44,431 nucleotides of DNA from Candidatus Parcubacteria bacterium (GCA_027450205.1 DAIDJL010000007.1:1-44431); one strand, 5' to 3'; shown: positions 11,201 to 20,600, counted from the stretch's first letter. Translations and numbers: made by a program. Notes: generated by a model not told the origin, from the sequence alone.

Positions 11201-11343
11201 TTACGATCACGCCCGGCGAAGTGAAGGTGCTTGAGAAGCTCGTGATGGACGTTGCGCGCGAGATCCTTGATCTCTCATTTTGGAGCAAGGGCTGCCACGA
11301 GCCGGATTGCAGATATTGTGAATTGAGGAGGGGGGTGAAATAA
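8233..11343 (+). CDS. UvrD/PcrA-like helicase fused to C-terminal PD-(D/E)XK (RecB/AddB-like) nuclease with predicted 4Fe-4S staple
   Basis: AGPGTGKTEVL Walker A, VDEHQDTN, GDEKQAIYRFQGA, TAHGSKGLEF; C-terminal GKLDRMEF..VRVVDYKTGK; Cys in LECPWAYFYR plus CHEPDCRYC. Start chosen at 8233 (TACACT-N6-ATG). Confidence 0.93.
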   Translation: MPTSDAFEARYASLNPEQRQSVDTLDGPVMVIAGPGTGKTEVLTMRIANILRGKKTMPEKILALTFTESGAVSMRRRLVELIGADAYRVEISTFHGFANRIIRDYPDYFPTIIDANSITEIEQVSILRRLLDTLPLKDLRPFGDRYYHLRAILAAINELKQQGVSPEFFTAIAADAKKEFYANPDLMNQSGKFEGKMKGKYVTASRRVERNIELATIYAEYQRALAAGRQYDYSDMIMYVALALERDDELAQVLQQAYEYFLVDEHQDTNDAQNKIIEFIAGAPASVGRPNLFVVGDEKQAIYRFQGASLENFHYFRDHYNDVVLITLRNNYRSTQAILDAAHAVSPREIALVAKAAHAVAARAAQTEEPAHLAVLSSPIVEYYFIAQKIKELIAGGVPAEEIAVLYHNNRDVVPLAAMLEKQKVPFVIESNQDVLGDEEIKKLVRLLRAVQHFGNDVWLAEALHVDFLDIPPIDVYRLSSYAFRERRKMYEVMQYPAGLDAAGISDASRAAFAKLFQNLSEWKRAAKNRGAGEAFEKIVYESGFIRAVLNHPAATEKLAKLHALFDLLKSFIERQKNYTLDDFFTYLDLMEEHDIAIRGKDAVRLPGRVRLMTAHGSKGLEFDYVFIMDAVDRKWGSRMHKESISLPTKIYRGVKDVPAGAGSRDEEDEGANDDADERNVFYVALTRARKEIFITMPRVDQAAKEQLPTKFVAGLTEDILKPLDVSAYEKDFAEHREDIEFVPADGHGGAAKLPELEDKEFLNELFRAQGISVTALNNYLECPWAYFYRNLIRIPEAPNKNLSFGNAVHAALKSYFDALGGGAGGAPGEDRGKTYLIRRFEESLAHEPIRESEYEEALEKGRRALPIFYDTYHETWSPHALNEVRIDGITLEDGTPINGKLDRMEFLGVSAAVADGEEREPVRVVDYKTGKPKTRNDIEGLTKSGDGNYKRQLVFYKLLLDKEGKRNMTDGVIQFIEPDDRGKMHREEFTITPGEVKVLEKLVMDVAREILDLSFWSKGCHEPDCRYCELRRGVK

Positions 11344-11422
11344 AGGTTCTGGCTAATGGTACTACCATGGTAAGCTTAGGGTAGGGTCGATGATGAATAT
11401 TAACTAATTATTATTAATACCG

Positions 11423-11644
11423 ATGAAACAAATGACATGTGCGGCGATGGGCGGTCCGGCAACCTGCACGGAAATGATAAGCGGCAACACTGCGGAAGAA
11501 ATGATGGCCAACGGCATGAAGCATGCCACCGAGGCCCATCCCGAGATGGCGGCGGACATGCAGAAAATGTCCCCGGAAGATATGGCCAAGTGGACGGCCG
11601 ATCTTCAGGGCAAGTTCAATGCGTTGCCAGAGGCGGCGGCGTAA
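11423..11644 (+). CDS. DUF1059-like small protein
   Basis: MKQMTCAAMGGPATCTEMISGNTAEEMM pattern. Confidence 0.6.
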   Translation: MKQMTCAAMGGPATCTEMISGNTAEEMMANGMKHATEAHPEMAADMQKMSPEDMAKWTADLQGKFNALPEAAA

Positions 11645-11737
11645 ATCACTTGAATCGATTCAATAAAAAGATCCCCATGCGGCCATCCTTTGCGCCACCC
11701 GGCGTTATTTTCTCCGGATCTCAGCTATAATCATTCC

Positions 11738-11977
11738 ATGCGCATTCTCGTTCGCGCCAAGCCGGGCGTCAAGAAAGCTTATGTAAAAGAGACCACCGAT
11801 CTTTTTGAAAAGAGCGGTGAGCGGCATTTTGTGGTCGCCGTGAATGAACGGGCGGTGGAGGGCAGGGCGAATCGCGCCATCGAGGACGCCATTGCGGAGC
11901 ACTTCAATGTACTGCGCTCGCGCGTGCGGATAATCTCCGGACAAGCGTCAAAAGAAAAGGTCGTAGAGGTGATGTGA
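11738..11977 (+). CDS. DUF167 (YggU) family protein
   Basis: ILVRAKPGVKKAYV..VNERAVEGRANRAIEDAIAEHFNV..RVRIISGQASKEKVVEV. Confidence 0.85.
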   Translation: MRILVRAKPGVKKAYVKETTDLFEKSGERHFVVAVNERAVEGRANRAIEDAIAEHFNVLRSRVRIISGQASKEKVVEVM

Positions 11978-12014
11978 GCCCGTTGTTATAAAAAGGTGCG
12001 GCGGCATGAAATAT

Positions 12015-12227
12015 TCATGCCGCCGATTGGTTGATGATGCTGTCGGCGATCGCTTTCAATCGCCTGTTTGCGGCTTCACGCCGGGGGTTTTCGAGGTCTT
12101 TTTGTAAAAAAAAGTCCATCTTTGCCTGGGTGACCGGCAGGCTATTCGACTCGATGACCTCCCTGAATGAGCGTTCAAGCTGCGCTTGCGATGACGCAAA
12201 ACTTGCGAGCGAATCCGGCGTCGGCAT
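12015..12227 (-). CDS. Hypothetical small protein
   Basis: 70 aa ORF with strong GGAGG ribosome-binding site. Confidence 0.55.
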   Translation of the reverse strand: MPTPDSLASFASSQAQLERSFREVIESNSLPVTQAKMDFFLQKDLENPRREAANRRLKAIADSIINQSAA

Positions 12228-12364
12228 TTTACCACCCCTCCTTTCCGTCGCTTCCTTCAGTATGGCACATCGTCCTCAAAATGAAATATCCATAAACTGT
12301 GCATAGGAACGCACGGATAGGGCGTGGGAATTCCGTCCTGCGCGGCAAAGGCCGGCAGTGCGCG

Positions 12365-13102
12365 CTAGGCTCCGCCGCTCTGCCGCCACATGCTTTCGAA
12401 CAGCACTTCCATCGTATGATGGATATCCTGGTCTTCTATTAAAATGCCCACCGGACGTTTTTTATTAAGGGAAATGATCGCCACTTTGTTGGCATAGATG
12501 AAGTTGCAGTTATTGATCTCGATGGAAGAGGGGAGGAATTGTGTCGTGCGGAGTTCTTCGCCGTCGCGCGCCTTGAGCGCCGATGCTGCCTTTGACTTTG
12601 GCGTGAGGATGCGGATGCGGAGATACTGCCGGTAGCGGCTTTCAATGAAATCTTCCATATATGTCTTGCCGAGGAGGTTCAGCCATTCGTCCCAGGAGAG
12701 GATGGCGGAAATGTGATGCTTCGCCTCCAGGATATCGTTCATGATCTGGCGGATCTCTTCCACGCCGCCGTAGGCGCGCACGGTCGGTTTGACGCCCGTG
12801 TCATGCCGCAGGGACTGTAGCTCAGGAAGCACGAGCTTCAGCGCCGCCTCGCGCTCTTTGACGGTGATCATCAGGCGCTCAGGGTTTTCCGCCGCCCAGA
12901 TCTTGCGCTTGCGCTGAATGTACGCGTTCATCAGCCCCTTTTTATTGAGGGAGTTGATGATGAGATTGACCGTGGTACGGGGCAGACGGGCTTTTGCCGC
13001 GATATCCGTGGCCGTACTGCCGCCCAGCTCCAGTGCGGCAAGATATACCGCAGTCTCCTGTGGCGAGTATCCCAGTTGTTCAATGACGGCCTTGAGGTGC
13101 AT
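12365..13102 (-). CDS. TrmB-like sugar/metabolite-responsive transcriptional regulator
   Basis: N-terminal wHTH (LGYSPQETAVYLAALELGGSTATDIAAKARLPRTTVNLIINSLNKKGL) plus C-terminal effector-like domain. Start set at 13102 because -10 ATTATA(rc) lies at 13121-13126. Confidence 0.8.
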   Translation of the reverse strand: MHLKAVIEQLGYSPQETAVYLAALELGGSTATDIAAKARLPRTTVNLIINSLNKKGLMNAYIQRKRKIWAAENPERLMITVKEREAALKLVLPELQSLRHDTGVKPTVRAYGGVEEIRQIMNDILEAKHHISAILSWDEWLNLLGKTYMEDFIESRYRQYLRIRILTPKSKAASALKARDGEELRTTQFLPSSIEINNCNFIYANKVAIISLNKKRPVGILIEDQDIHHTMEVLFESMWRQSGGA

Positions 13103-13144
13103 TTTGGGAGATTTTCTGAAATTATAGCACATTTTGAAAAAATG

Positions 13145-13163
13145 GTGACAAAAATGTTGTCAC
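13145..13163. promoter_or_regulatory. Inverted-repeat operator candidate GTGACAA-N5-TTGTCAC
   Basis: Perfect 7-bp dyad over the predicted -35 of the TrmB-like gene, in the region divergent with nrdJ. Confidence 0.65.
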
Positions 13164-13296
13164 TTTTTAGGGATGATTCATGAAGAGAAAATGAAGGATT
13201 TTCCGATATGGGTTGCGTATATGACAAGGCATTTTGGTTATGCACAGGTGTCGCTTGCTATGCGGTTGCGGACTTCAACATGACAATGGATATACC

Positions 13297-15597
13297 ATGA
13301 CAAAAAATAATAGCTTTGCGGAAGTGCGGAAGCGGGATGGTCGAATCGTTCCATTTGACCAGGACAGGATAACGAGCGCGATCGCGCGCGCGATGGCGGC
13401 GACGGGGGAGGGATCCGCGCAGAGCGCGGAAAAGGTTTCGGAGCAGGTGGTCGGCGCATTGATGAAGAAGTATCCCGCGGGGCATGTTCCCGCCATTGAG
13501 GAGATCCAGGACGTAGTGGAGACGCAGCTTATTCTGATGGATTTTCAGAAGACCGCGAAGGCATATATTCTCTATCGCAATGAGCGTTCTCAATTGCGTG
13601 AAAACAAGAAGGAGATCCCGGAGTACGTAAAGAAGCTTGCGGCCGCAAGTAAAAAATATTTCCACAATCAGCTTGCGGAATTTGTATATTATCGGACCTA
13701 TGCGAACTGGATCCCGGAGGAAGGCCGCCGCGAAACGTGGATCGAGACGGTGGAACGCTACATGTCCTTTATGAAGGAGAATCTTGGCGACAAATTGACG
13801 TCCGAAGAGTATGCGGAAGTGCAGGACGCGATCCTGCACCAGGAGGCGATGCCGTCAATGCGGTTGCTGCAATTTGCGGGAAAGGCGGCGCGGGCCACGA
13901 ACGTATGCGCATATAACTGTTCATTCACCGCACCGCAGAAGATCGAGGACTTTGCGGAGATCATGTATATCTCAATGTGCGGCACGGGCGTGGGATTTTC
14001 CGTGGAGAGCCAGAATGTGCAGAAACTCCCGCAGATCAAGCGCCAGCACGGGAAGAAGCTGAAGGCGCATGTGGTCGGAGACAGCAAGGAAGGATGGGCG
14101 GATGCGCTCACGCTCGGGTTGCGCGCGTGGTTTGACGGAAAGGATGTTGATTTCGACCTCTCGCAGCTCCGGCCCGCGGGTGCGCGCCTCGCGACGATGG
14201 GCGGCAAGAGCTCCGGCCCGGAACCGCTGCGCTCGCTCCTCGCGTTCGCGCGCGCGAAGATATTGTCAAAGCAGGGACGCCGCCTTTCAAACATCGACGT
14301 GCATGACATCTGCTGCAAGATCGGCGAAGTGGTGGTGGCGGGCGGCGTACGCCGCAGCGCAATGATCTCGCTTTCCGACCTTGACGACAAAGAGATGCAG
14401 GCGGCAAAGACCGGACAATTTTATTTTGCGGACCCGCAGCGCTCGATGGCAAATAACTCAGCGGTCTATACCCGGAAGCCCGAAGCCGAACAATTCATGG
14501 AAGAATGGCTCGCGTTGGCGAAAAGTCACACGGGCGAGCGGGGGATCTTCAATCGCGGCAGCCTTGCGGTGCAGATCCCGAAGCGCCGCCAGCGGATATT
14601 GGGGCAAAAAATATTGAAGCTTGGCACTAATCCGTGCGGCGAGATCCTTCTCCAGCCGAAACAGTTTTGCAATCTTTCCGAAGTCGTAGCGCGCGCTGAA
14701 GATACCGAAGAAACATTGCTCAAAAAGATCCGTATCGCGGCGATCCTCGGTACCTATCAGTCAACGCTCACGAACTTCCCGTATCTTTCAAAGGATTGGA
14801 AGCGCAATTGCGAGTCGGAGCGCCTGCTTGGCGTCTCGATCACGGGGCAGTGGGATTGTCCCGCCGTGCGGGATGAGGCGGTGCTTTCTGCCCTGCGCGA
14901 CCGTGCGCTTGCGGTCAATAGGGAATACGCGAAGCGGTTCGGCATTCCGGCATCGTCGTCCGTTACCTGCGTGAAGCCGTCGGGCACCGTGTCGCAGACG
15001 GTAGATGCCGCGTCCGGCCTGCATGCGCGCCACGCACAGTACTATATCCGCCGTGTGCGCATTTCGGCCACTGACGCGCTCTTCCATATGATGAAAGACC
15101 AGAAGGTGCCGTACTTCCCGGAAGTCGGGCAGTCGGTATCGTCCGCTTCCACGTATGTTTTCGAGTTTCCGGTAAAAGCGCCGGAAGGCGCGGTGCTCAA
15201 GGACGATCTTTCCGCGATCGATCAGTTGGAATACTGGCGGAAGGTGAAGGTGAGCTTTACCGAACATAATCCATCGGTGACGATCTCGGTCGGTGAAAAT
15301 GAATGGATCGCCGTCGCGAACTGGCTCTACGAGCATTGGGATATGATCGGCGGGCTGTCATTCCTTCCCCGCGAGAACCATGCGTATCTGCTCGCGCCAT
15401 ACGAGGAGATTACCAAGGAACGATACGAAGAAATGGCGGCGAATCTTCCGGCGATAGATTTTTCACAGATACTTCTCTATGAAAAAGTGGATTCCACGGA
15501 TGTAAAACAGGAATTGGCGTGCGCGAGCGGCGTGTGTGAAATAGACGATCTTCATGCGGAGGGTTCGGCGGTGGACGCCGCAACCATAGTAAACTGA
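13297..15597 (+). CDS. nrdJ: Adenosylcobalamin-dependent (class II, RTPR-like) ribonucleotide reductase with N-terminal ATP-cone
   Basis: ATP-cone VRKRDGRIVPFDQDRI; CAYNCSF, CGTGVGFSVE, GGVRRSAMI, NPCGEI; C-terminal ACASGVC redox pair. Confidence 0.93.
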   Translation: MTKNNSFAEVRKRDGRIVPFDQDRITSAIARAMAATGEGSAQSAEKVSEQVVGALMKKYPAGHVPAIEEIQDVVETQLILMDFQKTAKAYILYRNERSQLRENKKEIPEYVKKLAAASKKYFHNQLAEFVYYRTYANWIPEEGRRETWIETVERYMSFMKENLGDKLTSEEYAEVQDAILHQEAMPSMRLLQFAGKAARATNVCAYNCSFTAPQKIEDFAEIMYISMCGTGVGFSVESQNVQKLPQIKRQHGKKLKAHVVGDSKEGWADALTLGLRAWFDGKDVDFDLSQLRPAGARLATMGGKSSGPEPLRSLLAFARAKILSKQGRRLSNIDVHDICCKIGEVVVAGGVRRSAMISLSDLDDKEMQAAKTGQFYFADPQRSMANNSAVYTRKPEAEQFMEEWLALAKSHTGERGIFNRGSLAVQIPKRRQRILGQKILKLGTNPCGEILLQPKQFCNLSEVVARAEDTEETLLKKIRIAAILGTYQSTLTNFPYLSKDWKRNCESERLLGVSITGQWDCPAVRDEAVLSALRDRALAVNREYAKRFGIPASSSVTCVKPSGTVSQTVDAASGLHARHAQYYIRRVRISATDALFHMMKDQKVPYFPEVGQSVSSASTYVFEFPVKAPEGAVLKDDLSAIDQLEYWRKVKVSFTEHNPSVTISVGENEWIAVANWLYEHWDMIGGLSFLPRENHAYLLAPYEEITKERYEEMAANLPAIDFSQILLYEKVDSTDVKQELACASGVCEIDDLHAEGSAVDAATIVN

Positions 15598-16724
15598 TGT
15601 ACGAAAAGATCATCAAGCCGGTCTTCTTCCGGTTCGATCCCGAACGCGTGCATGATTTTGTTTCGTTCGTCGGCCGGATCCTGGGCGCATGCGCGCTTAC
15701 GCGGTGGATCGTGCGCGCGTCATGCGATTATGAACATCCGTCGCTCGCGACGCGCGTGGCGGGGATAGATTTCAAGAACCCGATCGGGCTCGGCGCGGGA
15801 TTCGACAAGGATGTGCGGCTGACGAAGATCATGCCGGCGGTGGGATTCGGTTTTATGGAAGTGGGCGCGATCACGCACTTTCCGTACGGAGGCAACAAGA
15901 AGCCGCGGCTCGCGCGGCTGCCGGATGACAGGTCGCTCATCGTGTATTACGGATTGAAGAACGATGGCGCGGCGGCGGTAGAGGAAAGATTGCGTCGGCT
16001 GGATTTCACATTCCCGGTCGGCATCAACATCGCAAAGACGAACCGCGCGGACATAAAGGGCGCCGCGTCAGTGGAGGATTACGCGGCGACGTATCGTGAG
16101 CTCGCACATTATTTTTCGTACGTGACGATCAATATCTCGTGCCCGAATGCGCAGGACGGCTGCACGTTCCAGGATCCGGTGATGCTCGACGCGCTCCTCG
16201 GTGCGCTTGCGCGCGAGGTAAAAGTGCGGCCGGTGTTCCTTAAGCTTTCTACGCATCTTTCCGCGGATGAGGTGGATGCCATCCTCGCGGTCGTGGAGAA
16301 ATATCCTTTCGTTGACGGATTCGTATTGGGGAACCTTTCCAAGGACCGCAGCATCCTGCATTTGCGGTCATCAAAGGAAGAACTTGACGCCATTCCCGCC
16401 GGCGGGATCTCCGGCGCGCCGGTCCGTGCGCTTTCCACGGCAATGATCCGTCATATATATAGGAAGACGGGCGGGAAGTATATCCTCATCGGGCTCGGCG
16501 GCGTGTTCACGGCGGAAGATGCGTACGAAAAGATCAAAGCGGGAGCGTCGCTCGTGCAGCTGGTGACGGGACTCATCTACGGCGGGCCGATGGCGGTCAA
16601 GCGCATCAATCGCGGGCTGGTCAAACTGCTTGCGCGTGACGGGTACGCGACGATCGCCGATGCGGTCGGAAAGGGGGCGCAAAACAGCGCGGACGCCGCG
16701 GCGCGCCGGTCCGTGATAAAATAA
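15597..16724 (+). CDS. pyrD: Dihydroorotate dehydrogenase, class 2
   Basis: NPIGLGAGFDK, GFGFMEVGAIT, NISCPNA, IGLGGVFTAEDAYEKIKAGASLVQ; overlaps nrdJ stop. Confidence 0.93.
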   Translation: MYEKIIKPVFFRFDPERVHDFVSFVGRILGACALTRWIVRASCDYEHPSLATRVAGIDFKNPIGLGAGFDKDVRLTKIMPAVGFGFMEVGAITHFPYGGNKKPRLARLPDDRSLIVYYGLKNDGAAAVEERLRRLDFTFPVGINIAKTNRADIKGAASVEDYAATYRELAHYFSYVTINISCPNAQDGCTFQDPVMLDALLGALAREVKVRPVFLKLSTHLSADEVDAILAVVEKYPFVDGFVLGNLSKDRSILHLRSSKEELDAIPAGGISGAPVRALSTAMIRHIYRKTGGKYILIGLGGVFTAEDAYEKIKAGASLVQLVTGLIYGGPMAVKRINRGLVKLLARDGYATIADAVGKGAQNSADAAARRSVIK

Positions 16725-16731
16725 CGATGAT

Positions 16732-18021
16732 ATGAAGATTCAGAACTTTGACGAGCTTGCGACGACGGATGCCCGTCGCGCGCTGCTCACCATTGCCGAA
16801 GCGGGATATGAGGCGATCGATACGGAAACGGTGTTGAAGCATGCGATGCGGTTCACGGGGGATACGCTGACCCTCGCGGACCGATCCGTGGATCTTTCGA
16901 CGGTCGGAAAACTGATCTTTATCGGGATCGGAAAATGCGCCGCGAAAGCGGGGGCGGTCGCGGAAGAGATCCTTGGCGATCGGATCACGGACGGCGTGGT
17001 GGTAGATGTGGCTGCGTGTCCTGAACTCCTGCACATAAGAACATTTTGCGGGACGCACCCGCTGCCATCGGACGAGAATATGCATGCGGCGGAGGCGATC
17101 GTTGCGGCGCTTGGCGGCCTAACGGAAAAAGACCTCGTTATCTTCGTGGTCTCGGGCGGCGGTTCCACGCTGTTGTTCCTTCCCGAAGATAAGGCAAGCC
17201 GCGAAGAGATCCCGATCATGACCGCGCTCATCGATGCGGGCGCGACGATCCAGGAGATCAATGTGATCCGCAAGCATCTTTCTTCCGCGCGCGGTGGTAA
17301 TTTGGCGAAAGCAGCGTATCCCGCACGGGTGGTTTCGCTCATCTTTTCCGACGTGGTCGGCGACGATCTTTCGTCCATTGCGTCCGGGCCGACGGTCAAG
17401 GACACGACGACGATGGACGACGCCGCGCGCGTTCTTACAAAGTTCAACGTACTTCGGACGTGCAAGATGGAGCAGTGCGGCCTGATGGAAACGCCGAAAG
17501 AAGACAAGTATTTCGCGAATGTTTCGAATATTCTGGTTGTTTCCAACCGCCACGCCCTCGAAGGAATGAAGGCCGCGGCGGAACGGCTCGGTTTTCTTGC
17601 CGAGATCCGCGGGACGGAACTGATCGGCGAAGCGGATGACGTCGGTAAAATGATCGCGGACGCGGTCCGCGCCGCTCCGCCGCGCACGGCGTTGCTTTGG
17701 GCGGGAGAGACGACGGTGACCGTGCGTGATCCCGCCGGCCGCGGCGGGCGCAACCTGGAACTGTGCGCGTCGGCGCTGCGGTTTATCGGCGATGGCGAGG
17801 AAATTTTATCTTTTGCCTCGGACGGCCGCGATCACGGCGCGTTCGCGGGCGCGATCTGCGACATGATGACGAAAAAGGCCGCGGGCGCAGCAGGTGTGGA
17901 TCCCGAGAAATTCCGCGCGGCGGATGACACGTATGGATTGTTCGAAAAAATTGGGAATTATGTGATGACGGGAGATACCGGGTCGAATGTGTCGGATTTG
18001 ATCGTTGCATTAAAAATATAA
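16732..18021 (+). CDS. Glycerate 2-kinase (GckA/TtuD, MOFRL/DUF4147 family)
   Basis: FIGIGKCAAKAGAVAEE, THPLPSDENMHAAEAI, VSGGGSTLL, INVIRKHLSSARGGNLAK, SDVVGDDLSSIASGPT, TSDGRDH-like FASDGRDHGAFAGA. Confidence 0.92.
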   Translation: MKIQNFDELATTDARRALLTIAEAGYEAIDTETVLKHAMRFTGDTLTLADRSVDLSTVGKLIFIGIGKCAAKAGAVAEEILGDRITDGVVVDVAACPELLHIRTFCGTHPLPSDENMHAAEAIVAALGGLTEKDLVIFVVSGGGSTLLFLPEDKASREEIPIMTALIDAGATIQEINVIRKHLSSARGGNLAKAAYPARVVSLIFSDVVGDDLSSIASGPTVKDTTTMDDAARVLTKFNVLRTCKMEQCGLMETPKEDKYFANVSNILVVSNRHALEGMKAAAERLGFLAEIRGTELIGEADDVGKMIADAVRAAPPRTALLWAGETTVTVRDPAGRGGRNLELCASALRFIGDGEEILSFASDGRDHGAFAGAICDMMTKKAAGAAGVDPEKFRAADDTYGLFEKIGNYVMTGDTGSNVSDLIVALKI

Positions 18022-18027
18022 AAATAT

Positions 18028-20520
18028 ATGAAAAAATACATATTAAAATTTGAGGAAGTCGGTATCAAGGACGTCGGGATGGTGGGCGGAAAGAACGCGT
18101 CACTCGGCGAGATGATCCGTACGCTCGGTGCCAAAGGCGTGCCGGTACCGTCCGGGTTCACCGTTACCGCCGACGGTTATTATTATTTCTTGGCAAGCAC
18201 CGGGCTCGACAAGTTCATTAAAGAAACATTAAAAGGCCTCAACACCAAGAATTTGAAGGAGCTGGAACGGCGCGGCAAGCTGATCCGCGATAAGATCGTT
18301 GCCACGGAATTTCCAAAAGATCTGAATGACGATATAGAGAATGCGTACCGCAACTATATAGAGAAGCGCTATGGCAAGAACGCCGACGTGGCGGTGCGGT
18401 CCAGCGCGACCGCCGAGGATCTGCCGGGCGCGAGCTTTGCGGGCGAGCAGGAGAGCTACCTCGGCATCCGCGGTGCGAAGGAAGTGGCGGTGGCGGTGCG
18501 CGCCACGATGGCTTCGCTCTTTACCGACCGGGCGATCTCGTACCGCGCGGACCGCGGCTTTGATCACCTGAAGATCGCGCTCTCTGCCGGCGTGCAGAAA
18601 ATGGTGCGCTCGGACAAGGCATGCTCCGGTGTGATGTTCTCGGTGGACACGGAATCCGGGTTCAAGGATATTGTCATCATCAACGGCTCGTGGGGCCTTG
18701 GCGAGATGATCGTAAAGGGCGAAGTGACGCCGGACGAGTTCATTGTGTGGAAGAACGGCTTGAAGACGAAAACGAAAAAACCGATCATCGAGAAGAAGCT
18801 TGGCGTCAAACTGCGCAAGATGATCTATCATCACCAGGCGGGAAACGGTGTTGCGAGCATTCAGCAGACGAAGATCGTGCCGACCTCGACCCGGGAGCGC
18901 GACACGTTTGTGCTGAGCGATAAAGAAGTGGCCCAGCTTGCGACGTGGGGCACTATCATAGAGAAGCATTACACCGATCACTACAAAAAGTGGACGCCGA
19001 TGGATATGGAGTGGGCGAAGGACGGCGAAACTGGCGAAATCTTCATTGTGCAGGCGCGCCCGGAGACGATCCAGGCCGGCCGTGACTTCTCGAAACTTAA
19101 GGAATATACCCCGCTTGAGACGAAGACGCCGGTGTTAACTGGCGCGTCAGTGGGATCGAAGATCGCAACGGGCAAGGCCCACGTCATCATGGACGCCAAG
19201 CACATCAACGACTTCAAGCGTGGCGAGATCCTTGTAACGACGATGACCGACCCCGACTGGGAGCCGATCATGAAAATGGCGGCAGCGATCGTGACGGACA
19301 AGGGCGGCCGCACATCACACGCGGCCATCGTCTCGCGCGAACTTGGCATTCCGGCGGTCGTGGGAACGGAGCGCGCCACAAAATTGATCAAGACCGGCGA
19401 CATCATCACGGTGGATACGACGGGCAGCGGCGGGAATATTTCCAGGGGCGCGATGAAGTTTAAGGTGGTGGAACATGACCTCAAGAAAGTGCCGAAGCCG
19501 AAAACGAAAGTGATGGTGAACGTCGCCGTCGCGGACAGCGCGTTCGAAGTGTCGTTCCTGCCGAACCGGGGCGTGGGCCTCGCGCGCGAGGAGTTCATTA
19601 TCGCGTCAAAAATGGGTTTGCATCCGATGGCACTGCTCAACCTGAAAGACCAGACACCCGCGGTGCGCGCGGCGATCGAGGCAAAGATGCGCGGGTGGAC
19701 CGACCCGAAGCAGTATTATATAGATAACCTTGCGTTCGGCATTGCGAAGATCGGCGCGGCGTTTTGGCCGAACCACGTCATCGTGCGTTTCAGCGACTTC
19801 AAGACGAACGAGTACCGCACCCTGCTTGGCGGTGAGGCGTACGAACCGCGCGAGGAGAATCCGATGATCGGCTGGCGCGGCGCGTCGCGGTATTACGATC
19901 CCAAGTTCAAGCCGGCATTCATGATGGAGGCCGCCGCGCTCAAAATGGTGCGCGAGGATATGGGGCTTACGAACGTGATCCCGATGGTGCCGTTCTGCCG
20001 AACGGTGGACGAGGGAATCAAGGTGCAGGAGACGATGGCGGAAGCCGGGCTTGTCACGAACTATATGGCGACGCGCAAAGCCGGCAAGCTCGCGAAGGGG
20101 TCTATTATGAAGCGGGGTGTACCCGCGGCCACGCCGATCTACGTAATGTGCGAGATCCCGTCGAACGTGCTCCTCGCGGACAAGTTCCTCGACATCTTTG
20201 ATGGCATGTCCATCGGCTCCAACGACCTCACCCAACTGACGCTCGGCCTTGACCGCGATTCCGGTATCGTCACGAAGATCGCGAACGAGAACAACGAGGC
20301 GGTGAAGATCCTGATCGGCGATGTTATCAAGAAGGCCCGTGCGCGCAAGAAATACATCGGCATCTGCGGCCAGGCGCCGTCGGATTATCCGGACTTCGCG
20401 CAGTTTCTCGTGACGCGCGGCATCGAGAGCATTTCCCTGAACCCCGACACCGTGGTGCCGACCACGATCGCGATCGCAAAAGAAGAGGCAAAGATGAAGG
20501 GGAAGCGGCGCGGGAAATAG
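18028..20520 (+). CDS. ppsA: Phosphoenolpyruvate synthase
   Basis: GGKNASLGEMI, RSSATAEDLPGASFAGEQESYL, GGRTSHAAIVSRELGIPAVVG, SIGSNDLTQLTLGLDRDS. Confidence 0.96.
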   Translation: MKKYILKFEEVGIKDVGMVGGKNASLGEMIRTLGAKGVPVPSGFTVTADGYYYFLASTGLDKFIKETLKGLNTKNLKELERRGKLIRDKIVATEFPKDLNDDIENAYRNYIEKRYGKNADVAVRSSATAEDLPGASFAGEQESYLGIRGAKEVAVAVRATMASLFTDRAISYRADRGFDHLKIALSAGVQKMVRSDKACSGVMFSVDTESGFKDIVIINGSWGLGEMIVKGEVTPDEFIVWKNGLKTKTKKPIIEKKLGVKLRKMIYHHQAGNGVASIQQTKIVPTSTRERDTFVLSDKEVAQLATWGTIIEKHYTDHYKKWTPMDMEWAKDGETGEIFIVQARPETIQAGRDFSKLKEYTPLETKTPVLTGASVGSKIATGKAHVIMDAKHINDFKRGEILVTTMTDPDWEPIMKMAAAIVTDKGGRTSHAAIVSRELGIPAVVGTERATKLIKTGDIITVDTTGSGGNISRGAMKFKVVEHDLKKVPKPKTKVMVNVAVADSAFEVSFLPNRGVGLAREEFIIASKMGLHPMALLNLKDQTPAVRAAIEAKMRGWTDPKQYYIDNLAFGIAKIGAAFWPNHVIVRFSDFKTNEYRTLLGGEAYEPREENPMIGWRGASRYYDPKFKPAFMMEAAALKMVREDMGLTNVIPMVPFCRTVDEGIKVQETMAEAGLVTNYMATRKAGKLAKGSIMKRGVPAATPIYVMCEIPSNVLLADKFLDIFDGMSIGSNDLTQLTLGLDRDSGIVTKIANENNEAVKILIGDVIKKARARKKYIGICGQAPSDYPDFAQFLVTRGIESISLNPDTVVPTTIAIAKEEAKMKGKRRGK

Positions 20521-20566
20521 TGTTGGCGCGCGAAAAAAATAAGATTAAAAAATTATTAAATCTTAT

Positions 20567-20594
20567 TTGACTTTGCCAACCCGGACGATATGAT
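20567..20594 (+). promoter_or_regulatory. Promoter TTGACT-N16-TATGAT for candidate sRNA
   Basis: TTGACT 20567-20572, TATGAT 20589-20594. Confidence 0.5.
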
Positions 20595-20600
20595 GGTGGG

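Noticed and set aside
16740-17753. 337-aa minus-strand ORF
   Set aside because: Fully antisense to glycerate 2-kinase; Ser/Arg/Ala-rich with no domain motif
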